This document shows positions 22,656-30,403 of a stretch of DNA of 64,000 bases, piece by piece (position 1 is the stretch's first letter; each line of letters begins with the position of its first letter). The stretch is from DATDAH01 sp963845425 (GTDB taxonomy: Bacteria > Actinomycetota > Acidimicrobiia > Acidimicrobiales > DATDAH01). The DNA lies in assembly GCA_963845425.1 (NCBI GenBank), contig CAWJSC010000003.1, positions 62,001 through 126,000 on the forward strand. The letters are read 5' to 3'. The translations under genes and the position numbers were made by a program. The notes below the pieces were generated by a model, which had not been told where the DNA came from, ran no database searches, and saw only the letters and a list, made by a program, of their open reading frames with translations.

Positions 22656-24678
22656 ACAACGGCTCCTCATCCAGGGCCAGCTCGCGGTCGAGCCGGTCGC
22701 GGTCGGCGACGGTCAACGGTTCATCGAGGCCGAGGCGGTCCCAGTCGGGCTCCAGGTCCTCGACGTCGCCCTCCTCGCGGGCTTTCCGCAGCGCCAGCCT
22801 CTCCTTGACGCTGCGCACCGTCTCGTTCACCGCGCCGTTCGGGTTCCGGCCCAGGCTGATCCCGGCCAGGGCCGGGCCCAGCGCGAGGAGGTTCTTCAGG
22901 CCGGGGACGATGTCGGGGATGATGTAGAAGGCCAAGGCGTAGGTCAGGCCGCCGAAGAGGGCGCCGCCGACGGCCCCGATGCCGCCGATGACGGCCAGCA
23001 GCACGATGGGCAGGCCCTGCAGGAAGCGGAAGGTGTCCGGCGACACCGAGTTGGACTGCGCGCCGAGCAGAGCACCGCCGAGGCCGGCGATCCCCGCGGA
23101 CAGGGCGAAGACCTGGACCTTGGTGCGGGTGAGGTTGAGGCCGAGGGTCACACACGCGGCCGGGCTGGCCTTCATGGCCAGCAGGCGGCGGGCGAACTCG
23201 CCGCGGCGCAGCCACACGAGGAACAGGGCGACCAGTCCGAAGGCCACCGACAGGAGCACGAGGTGGGCCTTGTTGCTCTCGAAGGAGAGGGGCCCGACCG
23301 AGAGGCGGGGAACGTTCAGGCTGGCGTTGGGGAGGATGATGCTCTGGCTGAAGAACATCTTCTCCATGAAGACGGCGAAGGACGCCGTGGCCAGGGCCAG
23401 GTAGAGGCCCTGCAGGCGGAGGGCGGGCAGAGCGACCAGGACGCCGATGGCGGCGGTCACGACCATCGCCAGGAACAGCCCCCAGATGGTCCCGTTCCCG
23501 CCGAAGTGGCCCATCACCACGGCCCCGATGCCGGCGAAGGTCAGGGGGGCGAGGTTGATCTGGCCACCCCAGCCGATGAGCGGGACCAGCGACAGCATGA
23601 TGATCCCGGTGCCCATCCCGATGCCGAGCTGGAAGAGGCGCAGGTCCGACAGCTGGGTCCCCACCAGCCAGGCCAGGGCCCCGAGCACCACCGTGGCGAT
23701 GATCCACCGTCTGAGCGACGGCATCGGGATGTACTCCCGCGACTTCTGCTGGCCGGCGGCCCGGACCCGTAGTGGGGGCAGGAACATCAGGATGACGAAG
23801 AGCAGGATCACCGGGAAGGCCGGCCGCAGGCCGCTGAGCGAGATCGGCGTGAAGTCGTTCCAGCCGAAGACCGAGGTGACCTGCTGGTTGGTGGGCAGGT
23901 AGCCGACAGCGTAGGACTCGCCGAGGCCCAGGATCAGCGCGCCCAGGAACGTCAGGGGCAGGCTGCGCAACCGGCCGATCATGGCGGCGGCGTAGGCGTT
24001 GATGACCAGGAGGGTCAGGTCGAGGTGCTTCAGCACCCCCTGGCTGCCGGCCAGGAGGATCCCCGAGAGGGCCGCCAGGGTGGTGCCCAGGGCCCAGGCC
24101 AGCATGGCCGACCGGTCGGGGCGGCTACCGGTGAGCTGGGCCAGCGGCCGGTCGTCGACCACGGCCCGCATGGCGATGCCCGTCCGGGTCCCGAACAGCA
24201 GCGTGCGCAGGAAGAGGGCGACCAGCACCGCAGCCAGGATCGTGAAGGCGTCGTGCCACTGGAGGTTGACCACCGACAGGTCGAAGGCGTTGCCGTCGAA
24301 GAAGCCGGGGAAGCGCCGACCCTGGTCGGCGGGGAACAGGATGATGGCGCCCTGGTAGACGCCGAAGAGGAGGCTGACCGAGACGACCAGCTTGGTCACC
24401 TCGGAGACGTCCTGCAGCCCGCGCATGATGACCCGCTCGATCGTCGCCCCGAACAGCGGGGCCAGGATCCCGAGCATCACGAAGATCGTGAGGGGCGCCG
24501 ACCAGCCCCACTCGATGCGCAGCTGCCAGTACATGAACGCGGCGAGCATGCCGAACGCCCCGTGGGCGAAGTTGAAGATGCCCGAGGTCGTGTACGTCAC
24601 GACCAGGCCACTGGCGGCCACCGCGTAGATGGCGGCCGTCACCAGCCCGAAGACCGTGAACGTCAGGAACTGGTCCAA
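22636..24678 (-). CDS. livHM: Fused branched-chain-amino-acid-type ABC permease (LivH-LivM)
   Basis: A 680-residue fusion. Residues 1-300 are LivH (GLVVTYTTSGIFNFAHGAFGMLAAF is the typical helix pair) and about 330-620 are LivM (IMLSLVPLIGWGGQINLAPLTFAGIGAVVMGHFGG). The final 60-70 residues are a charged, helix-like tail (REEGDVEDLEPDWDRL). Two permease halves in one chain form the membrane channel for the LivK-type binding proteins. The only plausible start is TTG at 24678 behind a GGGGGG stretch. The gene follows binding protein 1 by 55 bp and overlaps LivG, so this is one transport operon. Confidence 0.9.
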   Translation of the reverse strand: MDQFLTFTVFGLVTAAIYAVAASGLVVTYTTSGIFNFAHGAFGMLAAFMYWQLRIEWGWSAPLTIFVMLGILAPLFGATIERVIMRGLQDVSEVTKLVVSVSLLFGVYQGAIILFPADQGRRFPGFFDGNAFDLSVVNLQWHDAFTILAAVLVALFLRTLLFGTRTGIAMRAVVDDRPLAQLTGSRPDRSAMLAWALGTTLAALSGILLAGSQGVLKHLDLTLLVINAYAAAMIGRLRSLPLTFLGALILGLGESYAVGYLPTNQQVTSVFGWNDFTPISLSGLRPAFPVILLFVILMFLPPLRVRAAGQQKSREYIPMPSLRRWIIATVVLGALAWLVGTQLSDLRLFQLGIGMGTGIIMLSLVPLIGWGGQINLAPLTFAGIGAVVMGHFGGNGTIWGLFLAMVVTAAIGVLVALPALRLQGLYLALATASFAVFMEKMFFSQSIILPNASLNVPRLSVGPLSFESNKAHLVLLSVAFGLVALFLVWLRRGEFARRLLAMKASPAACVTLGLNLTRTKVQVFALSAGIAGLGGALLGAQSNSVSPDTFRFLQGLPIVLLAVIGGIGAVGGALFGGLTYALAFYIIPDIVPGLKNLLALGPALAGISLGRNPNGAVNETVRSVKERLALRKAREEGDVEDLEPDWDRLGLDEPLTVADRDRLDRELALDEEPLYGAARS

Positions 24679-24733
24679 GCCGACGTACCCCCCAGGACGA
24701 TCGGAGCGCTGAGCTTACGGGGTCGGGCGGCGC

Positions 24734-26125
24734 TCAGCCGCCGACGGTGTAGTCCCCCTCGAGCTGGGCCACGTAGGACGGGTCGCAGGCGTAGTCCTCG
24801 TCCTCGGGGGCGTAGCGCACGAACGCGTCGCCCTGGACCTGGAGCACGAGCGTGCAGTCCGGACCCCGGTTCTCGCCGGGGTTGGTCGAGGCGTGCAGCC
24901 CGCCACCGGTCCACTCCGTCACCGACGCCGCGCCCTCGAGGACACAGCTGCGGGTGAGGTTGTCGTCCAGGTCACAGTCACGGGCGGCCTGGGCGAACAG
25001 GAGCCAGGCCGACCAGGCCTGGGCGCCGAGCAGGGCGACCTTGCCGCCCACGGCCTCGACATGGTCGATGTACTGCTGGGTGGCCGGGTTGCTGTCGGCC
25101 TCCTCGAAGGGCCAGAAGACGTTGCGGAGGAACGTGGCCTCCGCCGCGGCGCCGGCAGCGTCGATGTAGCCCTGGTCGTAGAAGTTGGCGTCCTGCAGGG
25201 TGACGTCGACCTCGTAGCCGATCTCGTCGAGGGCCTGCTGGAGGAGGGCCAGGTTCTCGCCCTCCCCGACGAAGGTCAGGAAGGTGACCCCGGCCTCCTC
25301 GATGGCCGCGGCGAAGGGCGCCCAGTTGGCCTCGCCGAGGATGTTGTAGGTGGCCTCGTGGACGATGGTGAAGCCGATGCTCTCGTAGGCCTCCTTGACC
25401 CGCGCCGCCTGCGTGACCAGGGTGTCCAGGTCGGCGTTGAGGATGCCGACGTGGTCACCGGCGCCGGGGAAGTCCTCGTTCAGGATCGTGGCCGCCCCGA
25501 CCGGGAACTCGTCCAGGGGGTTGGGCACGGGTTGCACGGACCGGGTCTCCACCGGGTCCTGGCCGGCAACCCCCGCCTTCTCCGGGGTGACCGAGAAGCC
25601 GGCGACGTCGATCAGGTCACAGGCCGCACCGACGGTGGGCCAGAAGTTGTCCTGCACCGCCCCGGACCCGACGATGGCGAAGTCCTCGGTGCAGGCCTGC
25701 TCCATCACCGGCTGGTACTCGCTGATGGCGGCGTCCCGCAGGTTGACGTTGATCTGCTTGCCGTTGATCCCGCCCGCCGCGTTGCACCACTCGGCGAAGG
25801 CGGTGGCCGCGTCGTGCAGCTCGATGTTCAGGCCGGGCCGGCCCTCGAACCCGGGATCCGAGACCGTGCCCAGGGTGATGGCGTCGGCCGTGACGCCCAG
25901 GATCTCCTCGGGACCGGCGTCGGCCACCGCGCCCCCGCCGGCGTTCGGGCCGCACACACCCTGCAGGTCGCCGAAGTCGCCCGCACCGCCCTCGGTGCCG
26001 CCACCGGTGGTCTCGGTGGCGTCATCGCTGACCCCTCCGGACTCGTCCTCGCCCCGGTCACCGCCGCAACCGGCGGCGATGAGTCCGAGCACAGCGAGCA
26101 GCGCGAGCAGGCGACGGATAGTCAT
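24734..26125 (-). CDS. ABC transporter substrate-binding lipoprotein, LivK-like, copy 1
   Basis: A 463-residue periplasmic-binding-protein type I lipoprotein. The signal peptide ends in the lipobox LGLIAAGC and is followed by an acidic, Thr-rich linker (GGDRGEDESGG). Mature-domain blocks include TLGTVSDPGFEGRPGLN, EWCNAAGGINGK, IVGSGAVQDNFWP and AWSAWLLFAQAARDCDL. It delivers substrate to the LivHM/LivGF transporter directly downstream. ATG at 26125 chosen because it begins the signal peptide; the open frame extends 23 codons upstream. Preceded by operator box 3. The ligand is unknown; LivK-like proteins bind far more than branched-chain amino acids. Confidence 0.88.
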   Translation of the reverse strand: MTIRRLLALLAVLGLIAAGCGGDRGEDESGGVSDDATETTGGGTEGGAGDFGDLQGVCGPNAGGGAVADAGPEEILGVTADAITLGTVSDPGFEGRPGLNIELHDAATAFAEWCNAAGGINGKQINVNLRDAAISEYQPVMEQACTEDFAIVGSGAVQDNFWPTVGAACDLIDVAGFSVTPEKAGVAGQDPVETRSVQPVPNPLDEFPVGAATILNEDFPGAGDHVGILNADLDTLVTQAARVKEAYESIGFTIVHEATYNILGEANWAPFAAAIEEAGVTFLTFVGEGENLALLQQALDEIGYEVDVTLQDANFYDQGYIDAAGAAAEATFLRNVFWPFEEADSNPATQQYIDHVEAVGGKVALLGAQAWSAWLLFAQAARDCDLDDNLTRSCVLEGAASVTEWTGGGLHASTNPGENRGPDCTLVLQVQGDAFVRYAPEDEDYACDPSYVAQLEGDYTVGG

Positions 26126-26166
26126 GGATCCCCTCAGGTGTCGAATCGAAATCTGACGCCGCGCGA

Positions 26167-26195
26167 GATGGCCCCCCGCCGGGCGAGGGGCCATC
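26167..26195 (-). terminator. Hairpin between binding-protein genes 1 and 2
   Basis: GATGGCCCC (26167-26175) pairs with GGGGCCATC (26187-26195) around 11 nt. It lies after the stop of copy 2 and downstream of operator box 3, within the leader of copy 1, so it could terminate the copy 2 transcript or act in the copy 1 leader. Confidence 0.45.
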
Positions 26196-26204
26196 TAAGC
26201 ACAA

Positions 26205-26221
26205 ACTGACGGGTCGTCAGA
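26205..26221 (-). promoter_or_regulatory. Shared 17-bp operator (box 3)
   Basis: ACTGACG-GGT-CGTCAGA on the + strand. On the minus strand CTGACG can serve as a -35, with TAGATG 17 bp downstream as -10 for binding protein 1. The palindrome overlaps the -35, as expected for a repressor site. Confidence 0.7.
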
Positions 26222-26230
26222 TTTCGCGGG

Positions 26231-27616
26231 CTACCCGATGTCGATGGGCACCACGAAGGGCAATTCGTGGTCCTCACCGCAGTCGAAGCCCTCCTCGGGC
26301 AGGTGCCGGGTGAAGACGCTGTCCTCGACCTCCAGGACGAGGGTGCACTCGGGGGGCTCGTTGGCGCCCGGGTTCGTCGCGGCATGGAGGCCGCCACCCG
26401 TCCAGTCGGTCACCGATGCCGCCCCCTCCAGGACACAGGTGCGGGTGAGGTCGTCCTCGAGGTCGCAGTCCCGTGCCGCCTGGGCGAACAGCAGCCAGGC
26501 CGACCACGACTGCGTCCCGAGCGAGGCCACCTTGCCGTCGATGGCTTCGACGGCCTCGACGTACTGCGCGGTCGCCGAACCCTCCTCGGCCTCCTCGAAG
26601 GGCGCGAAGGCCGTCCGGACGAACACGCCGTCGGCTGCGGGCCCCGCCGCGTCGATCCATAGTTGGTCGTAGAAGTTGGCGTCCTGGGCGATGACCTCGG
26701 GCCGGTAGCCGATCTCGTCCATCGCCTGCAGCAGCAGGGCGAGGTTGTCGCCCGTGCCGACGAACTGCAGCCACTGGACGTCGTCCTCCTGCAGGGCCTG
26801 GGCGAACGGCGCCCAGTTGGCCTCACCGAGGATGTTGTAGGCCGCGGTGTGGACGATGGTGTGACCGATCTCCTCCAGACCGGCCTGGACTCGCTCGGCT
26901 TGGATGGCGGTGGTCTCCAGGTCGCCGTAGAGGATGCCGGTGCGAGCCGGCGCGTCGGGGAACTCCTCGTCGATCATCACGTAGGAGCCGACCTGGTAGC
27001 GGTCCGACGGGTTGGGCACGGGCTGGATCGACCGCGCCTCGACCGGGTCCCGGCCGGCCAGACCCGCCTTGTCCGGGGTCACCGAGAAGCCGGCGATGTC
27101 GATCAGGCCGCAAGCGGCACCGAGCTCGGGCCAGAAGTTGTCCTGCACCGCCCCGGAGCCGACGATGCCGAAGTCCTCCTGGCACGACTGCTCGAGCACC
27201 GGCTGGTACTCCGTGACGGCCGCGTCCCGCAGGTTCAGGACCAGCTGCTTGCCGTTGATGCCACCGGCGGCGTTGCACCACTCGACGAAGGCGGTGCCCG
27301 CGTCGAAGATCTCCTGGTTCAGGCCGGGGAGGCCCTCGAAGCCCGGGTCCGACACGGTGCCCACCGTGATGGAGTCCTCGGCGATGCCCTGGGTCTCGGC
27401 CGGATCCGGGGTAACGGCGCCACCGCCCTCGTTCGGGCCACAGACGCCGGTCAGGTCACCGAAGTCCCCGGGCCCGCCACCGGAAGCGGCTTCGGTCGTG
27501 TCGGTGGCCGTGCTGTCGGTGCCCCCGGACTCGTCCTCGCCCCGGTCGCCACCGCAGCCGGCGGCGACCAGCGCCCCGACGGCGATGACCGCGATGAGCA
27601 GTCGACGTGCCTTCAT
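26231..27616 (-). CDS. ABC transporter substrate-binding lipoprotein, LivK-like, copy 2
   Basis: A 461-residue paralogue of the adjacent copies 1 and 3, easily aligned over its whole length: lipobox GALVAAGC, the same GGDRGEDESGG linker, EWCNAAGGINGKQL, GSGAVQDNFWPELGAACGLIDIAGFSVTPDKAG and HTAAYNILGEANWAPFAQAL. ATG 27616 is chosen as the start of the signal peptide. It has its own operator (box 4) and a separate promoter, so it need not be cotranscribed with copy 1. Divergence in the ligand-facing blocks (for example QWLQFVGTGDNLALL) suggests different ligand preferences feeding one transporter. Confidence 0.88.
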   Translation of the reverse strand: MKARRLLIAVIAVGALVAAGCGGDRGEDESGGTDSTATDTTEAASGGGPGDFGDLTGVCGPNEGGGAVTPDPAETQGIAEDSITVGTVSDPGFEGLPGLNQEIFDAGTAFVEWCNAAGGINGKQLVLNLRDAAVTEYQPVLEQSCQEDFGIVGSGAVQDNFWPELGAACGLIDIAGFSVTPDKAGLAGRDPVEARSIQPVPNPSDRYQVGSYVMIDEEFPDAPARTGILYGDLETTAIQAERVQAGLEEIGHTIVHTAAYNILGEANWAPFAQALQEDDVQWLQFVGTGDNLALLLQAMDEIGYRPEVIAQDANFYDQLWIDAAGPAADGVFVRTAFAPFEEAEEGSATAQYVEAVEAIDGKVASLGTQSWSAWLLFAQAARDCDLEDDLTRTCVLEGAASVTDWTGGGLHAATNPGANEPPECTLVLEVEDSVFTRHLPEEGFDCGEDHELPFVVPIDIG

Positions 27617-27673
27617 GTTCCCCCCTTGTGGGCGCCGGCCCCCCGGCTGGCGACCCGACCACCATCCCACAAA

Positions 27674-27690
27674 TCTGACGACCCGTCAGA
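27674..27690 (-). promoter_or_regulatory. Shared 17-bp operator (box 4)
   Basis: TCTGACG-ACC-CGTCAGA, a perfect 7-3-7 palindrome 57 bp before the ATG of binding protein 2. It is the best match to the consensus of the five boxes. Confidence 0.75.
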
Positions 27691-27791
27691 ACGGGGAGGT
27701 TCCTGACGCTGCGCAGCGGAGCGGAGCAGCAGGAACCGCGCTCCACGACGGCGACGCCGGACCTGCTGAGCGAAGCGAAGCCGGTCAAGTG

Positions 27792-29184
27792 TTACGACAC
27801 GCCGGGAGGAGGGACCTCCACGACGTAGGGCTGGTCGCTGTCCTCGCCGCAGTCGTAGCCCTCCTCGGGGGCGTACCGGGTGAAGCCGCCGTCCTGCACC
27901 TCCAGGACCACGGTGCAGGGCGTGGGCTCGTTGGAGCCCGGGAGCGTCGGGGCATGGAGCCCACCACCGGTCCAGTCCTCCACCGACGCGGCCGCCTCCA
28001 GCACGCAGGACCGGGTCAGGTCGTTGGCCAGGTCACAGTCCCGAGCCGACTGGGCGAACAGGAGCCAGGACGACATCGACTGGGCGCCGAGTTGGGCGAT
28101 CTTGCCGCCGGACTCGGTGAGCAGGTCGAGGTACTGCTGGGTGGCCGGGTTGCTGTCGGCCTCCTCGAAGGGCCAGAACACGGTGCGGATGTAGATGCCG
28201 TCGGCCGCGTCCCCGGCGGCGTCGACCCAGTTCTGGTCGTAGAGGTTGGTCTCCAGCAGGATCAGCTCGGGGCGGTAGCCGATCTCGTCCATGGCCTGGG
28301 CCAGGAGGGCGAAGTTCTCACCCTCCCCCACGAAGTGCAGGAACTGGACGTCGTCCTCCTGGAGGGCCTGGGCGAAGGGGGCCCAGTTGGCCTCGCCCAG
28401 GATGTTGTAGGCCGCGTCGTGGACGAACGTGTGACCGATCTCCTCGAGGGCCGACACCGTCTTGTCCCGCTGGGCGATGATGGTGTCCAGGTCGCCGTAG
28501 ACGATGCCCGAGCGCGTCGATGGCCTCCGGGTTGATCGCGTCGACGGTCAGGTACGAGCCGACCTGGAAGCGGTCGCCCGCATTGGGCACGGGCTGGACG
28601 GACCGGGCCTCGATGGCGTCCCGCCCGGCCAATCCGGCCTTCTCCGTGGTGACCGAGAACCCGGCGATGTCGATGAGCCCGCAGGCGGCCCCGGTGCTCG
28701 GCCAGAAGTTGTCCTGCACCGCCCCGGAGCCGACGATGGCGAAGTCGGCGGCGCAGGCCTCGGCCATGACCGGCTGGTACTCGGTGATGGCCGCGTCATG
28801 GAGGTTGAGCTCGAGCTGCTTGCCGTTGATCCCGCCCGCCGCGTTGCACCACTCGACGAAGGCCTCGCCGGTGTCGAAGATCTCCTGGTTCAGGCCCGGG
28901 CGGCCCTCGAAGCCGGGATCCGACACCGTGCCGAGGGTGATGGTGTCCTCGGTGATCCCCTGGGTCTCCTCGGGGCCGGCGGTGGACAGCTCGCCGCCGC
29001 CCTCGTTCGGCCCACACACGCCGGCCAGGTCACCGAAGTCCCCGGCCCCGCCACCGTCCGCGGCCGTCGTCTCGGTGGTGCTGTCGGCACCCCCCGACGA
29101 GTCCTCCCCCCGATCGCCGCCACAGGCGGCCGACACCAGCGCCGCCACCGCGAGCACCGCGAACAGGACCCGACGTTTCTTCAT
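27792..29184 (-). pseudogene. ABC transporter substrate-binding lipoprotein, LivK-like, copy 3, frameshifted
   Basis: Third tandem paralogue: signal peptide with lipobox AALVSAAC, then the same linker and mature blocks as copies 1 and 2. The first frame is homologous to about residue 226, then becomes nonsense. The second frame carries the rest (EIGHTFVHDAAYNILGEANW to the stop at 27792). Comparison with copy 2 places a single extra base in the GGG at 28507-28509 (plus strand CCC). Removing it gives exactly 463 codons and a gap-free alignment through GIVYGDLDT. It is either a sequencing error or a recent inactivation; the rest of the gene shows no decay. Confidence 0.8.
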
Positions 29185-29240
29185 GGTTCCCCCTGTCGAC
29201 GTCGGCCCCCCGGTCGACGAAGGCGTCAGCTTGGCACGGA

Positions 29241-29257
29241 TCTGATGGTCCGTCAGG
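29241..29257 (-). promoter_or_regulatory. Shared 17-bp operator (box 5, weaker)
   Basis: TCTGATG-GTC-CGTCAGG matches the box consensus with two arm mismatches and lies 57 bp before the ATG of binding protein 3, the same distance as box 4 from copy 2. Degeneracy may reflect weaker control or drift with its frameshifted gene. Confidence 0.6.
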
Positions 29258-29276
29258 GCAGCCGGTCGACCGCCGG

Positions 29277-30302
29277 TCAGTGGGTGAGGTCGATGACCGT
29301 GCGCCCGGAGGTCCGACGGGCCGCGTGGTCCTCCAGGGCCTCGGCCACCTCGTCCAGGCCGATGCGGCGACCGATCGTCGGGCGGATGGCACCAGAGGCC
29401 ACGAGCTCGAGGAGGGCGGCGTGCACCCGTTCGCCAGTCGCCGGAGGGAAGGGGTTGATCCCGAAGCGGCGGAACTCGAGGGGGGCGTCCAGGTACGCGA
29501 GGATCACGCCCACGACAGACACGTTGGCCATCGACACCTTGCGCAACGGTCGGCCGGTGAGACCGGACTCGGGGTCGTCGTTGAACCCGACCGGGATGTA
29601 CCGGCCGCCCCGCGCGGCACAGGTCCAGAGGGACTCGGTCTGCTCCCCCCCGATGGGGTCGTAGATCACATCAGCACCGCGGCCGTCGGTGTGGTCCATG
29701 ACCGCGTCGAAGAGGTCCTCGGTGTCGTGGTCGACGGCCCGCTCGGCGCCGAGTCCCAGGCAGAGCTCGGCCTTTGCCGCCCCGCCACCGCTGGCGATGA
29801 CCCGGGCCCCGGCGGCCACGGCCAGCTGGATCGCCGCGGTGCCAACGGCGCTGGCCCCGGAGCGCACCAGGACGGTCTCGCCCGCCTGCAGGCCCGCCCG
29901 CTCGTGCAGGGCGAGCCACCCGAGGTGGAACGGGAGGGTGAAGGCCGCGGCCTCCACGTCGTCGAGCTCGGGGGGGGCGTCGAACACCGTTGCGCAGAGG
30001 GCCTGTTCGGCCATGCCGCCGAGGGACTGGTTCGCCATGCCGACGACCCGTCGACCCATCCAGTCCTCCCGGCCCTCGCCGGTGGCATCGACCACACCGG
30101 CCACGTCCATGCCGAGCGTGAACGGGGGCTCGGCCATCACCGCGGCCACGCCCCCCCTGCAGCGGGCGATGTCGCCGAAGTTCAGGGAGGCGGCGGCGAC
30201 CGCCACCCGGACCTCGCCCGGCCCGGGCTCGGGCGACGGGACGTCGCCCAGCTCGATGGCCTCCCTCGGCGACGCGTGGCGTACGACCCGGACTGCTCTC
30301 AC
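29277..30302 (-). CDS. Zinc-type alcohol dehydrogenase family / NADPH:quinone reductase-like protein
   Basis: A 341-residue medium-chain dehydrogenase/reductase. It has the N-terminal GroES-like domain (PGEVRVAVAAASLNFGDI, TLGMDVAGVV) and a C-terminal Rossmann domain (GASAVGTAAIQLAVAAGARVIASGGG). The structural-zinc cysteine cluster is absent and there is no catalytic-zinc Cys/His set, so it belongs to the zinc-free quinone-reductase/enoyl-reductase branch using NADPH. GTG start at 30302, at the normal family N-terminus; an open frame extends 30 codons upstream. It is divergent from the dienoyl-CoA-reductase-like gene, hinting at related redox steps. Confidence 0.85.
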   Translation of the reverse strand: MRAVRVVRHASPREAIELGDVPSPEPGPGEVRVAVAAASLNFGDIARCRGGVAAVMAEPPFTLGMDVAGVVDATGEGREDWMGRRVVGMANQSLGGMAEQALCATVFDAPPELDDVEAAAFTLPFHLGWLALHERAGLQAGETVLVRSGASAVGTAAIQLAVAAGARVIASGGGAAKAELCLGLGAERAVDHDTEDLFDAVMDHTDGRGADVIYDPIGGEQTESLWTCAARGGRYIPVGFNDDPESGLTGRPLRKVSMANVSVVGVILAYLDAPLEFRRFGINPFPPATGERVHAALLELVASGAIRPTIGRRIGLDEVAEALEDHAARRTSGRTVIDLTH

Positions 30303-30403
30303 GATCTGCCCCCTGCTCGACCGTCCTCTGGGCGGCGACAGTACCCAGGCCCGGGTCCCCGCCGTACGCCGAGGAGCAGACGGCTGGGGCATGATCGGCG
30401 CTC

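Noticed and set aside
27683..27697. CAGAACGGGG beside operator box 4 as another palindrome-family edge
   Set aside because: It overlaps the operator arm, lacks a CGTTCTGG partner and is in a promoter, not a 3' end.
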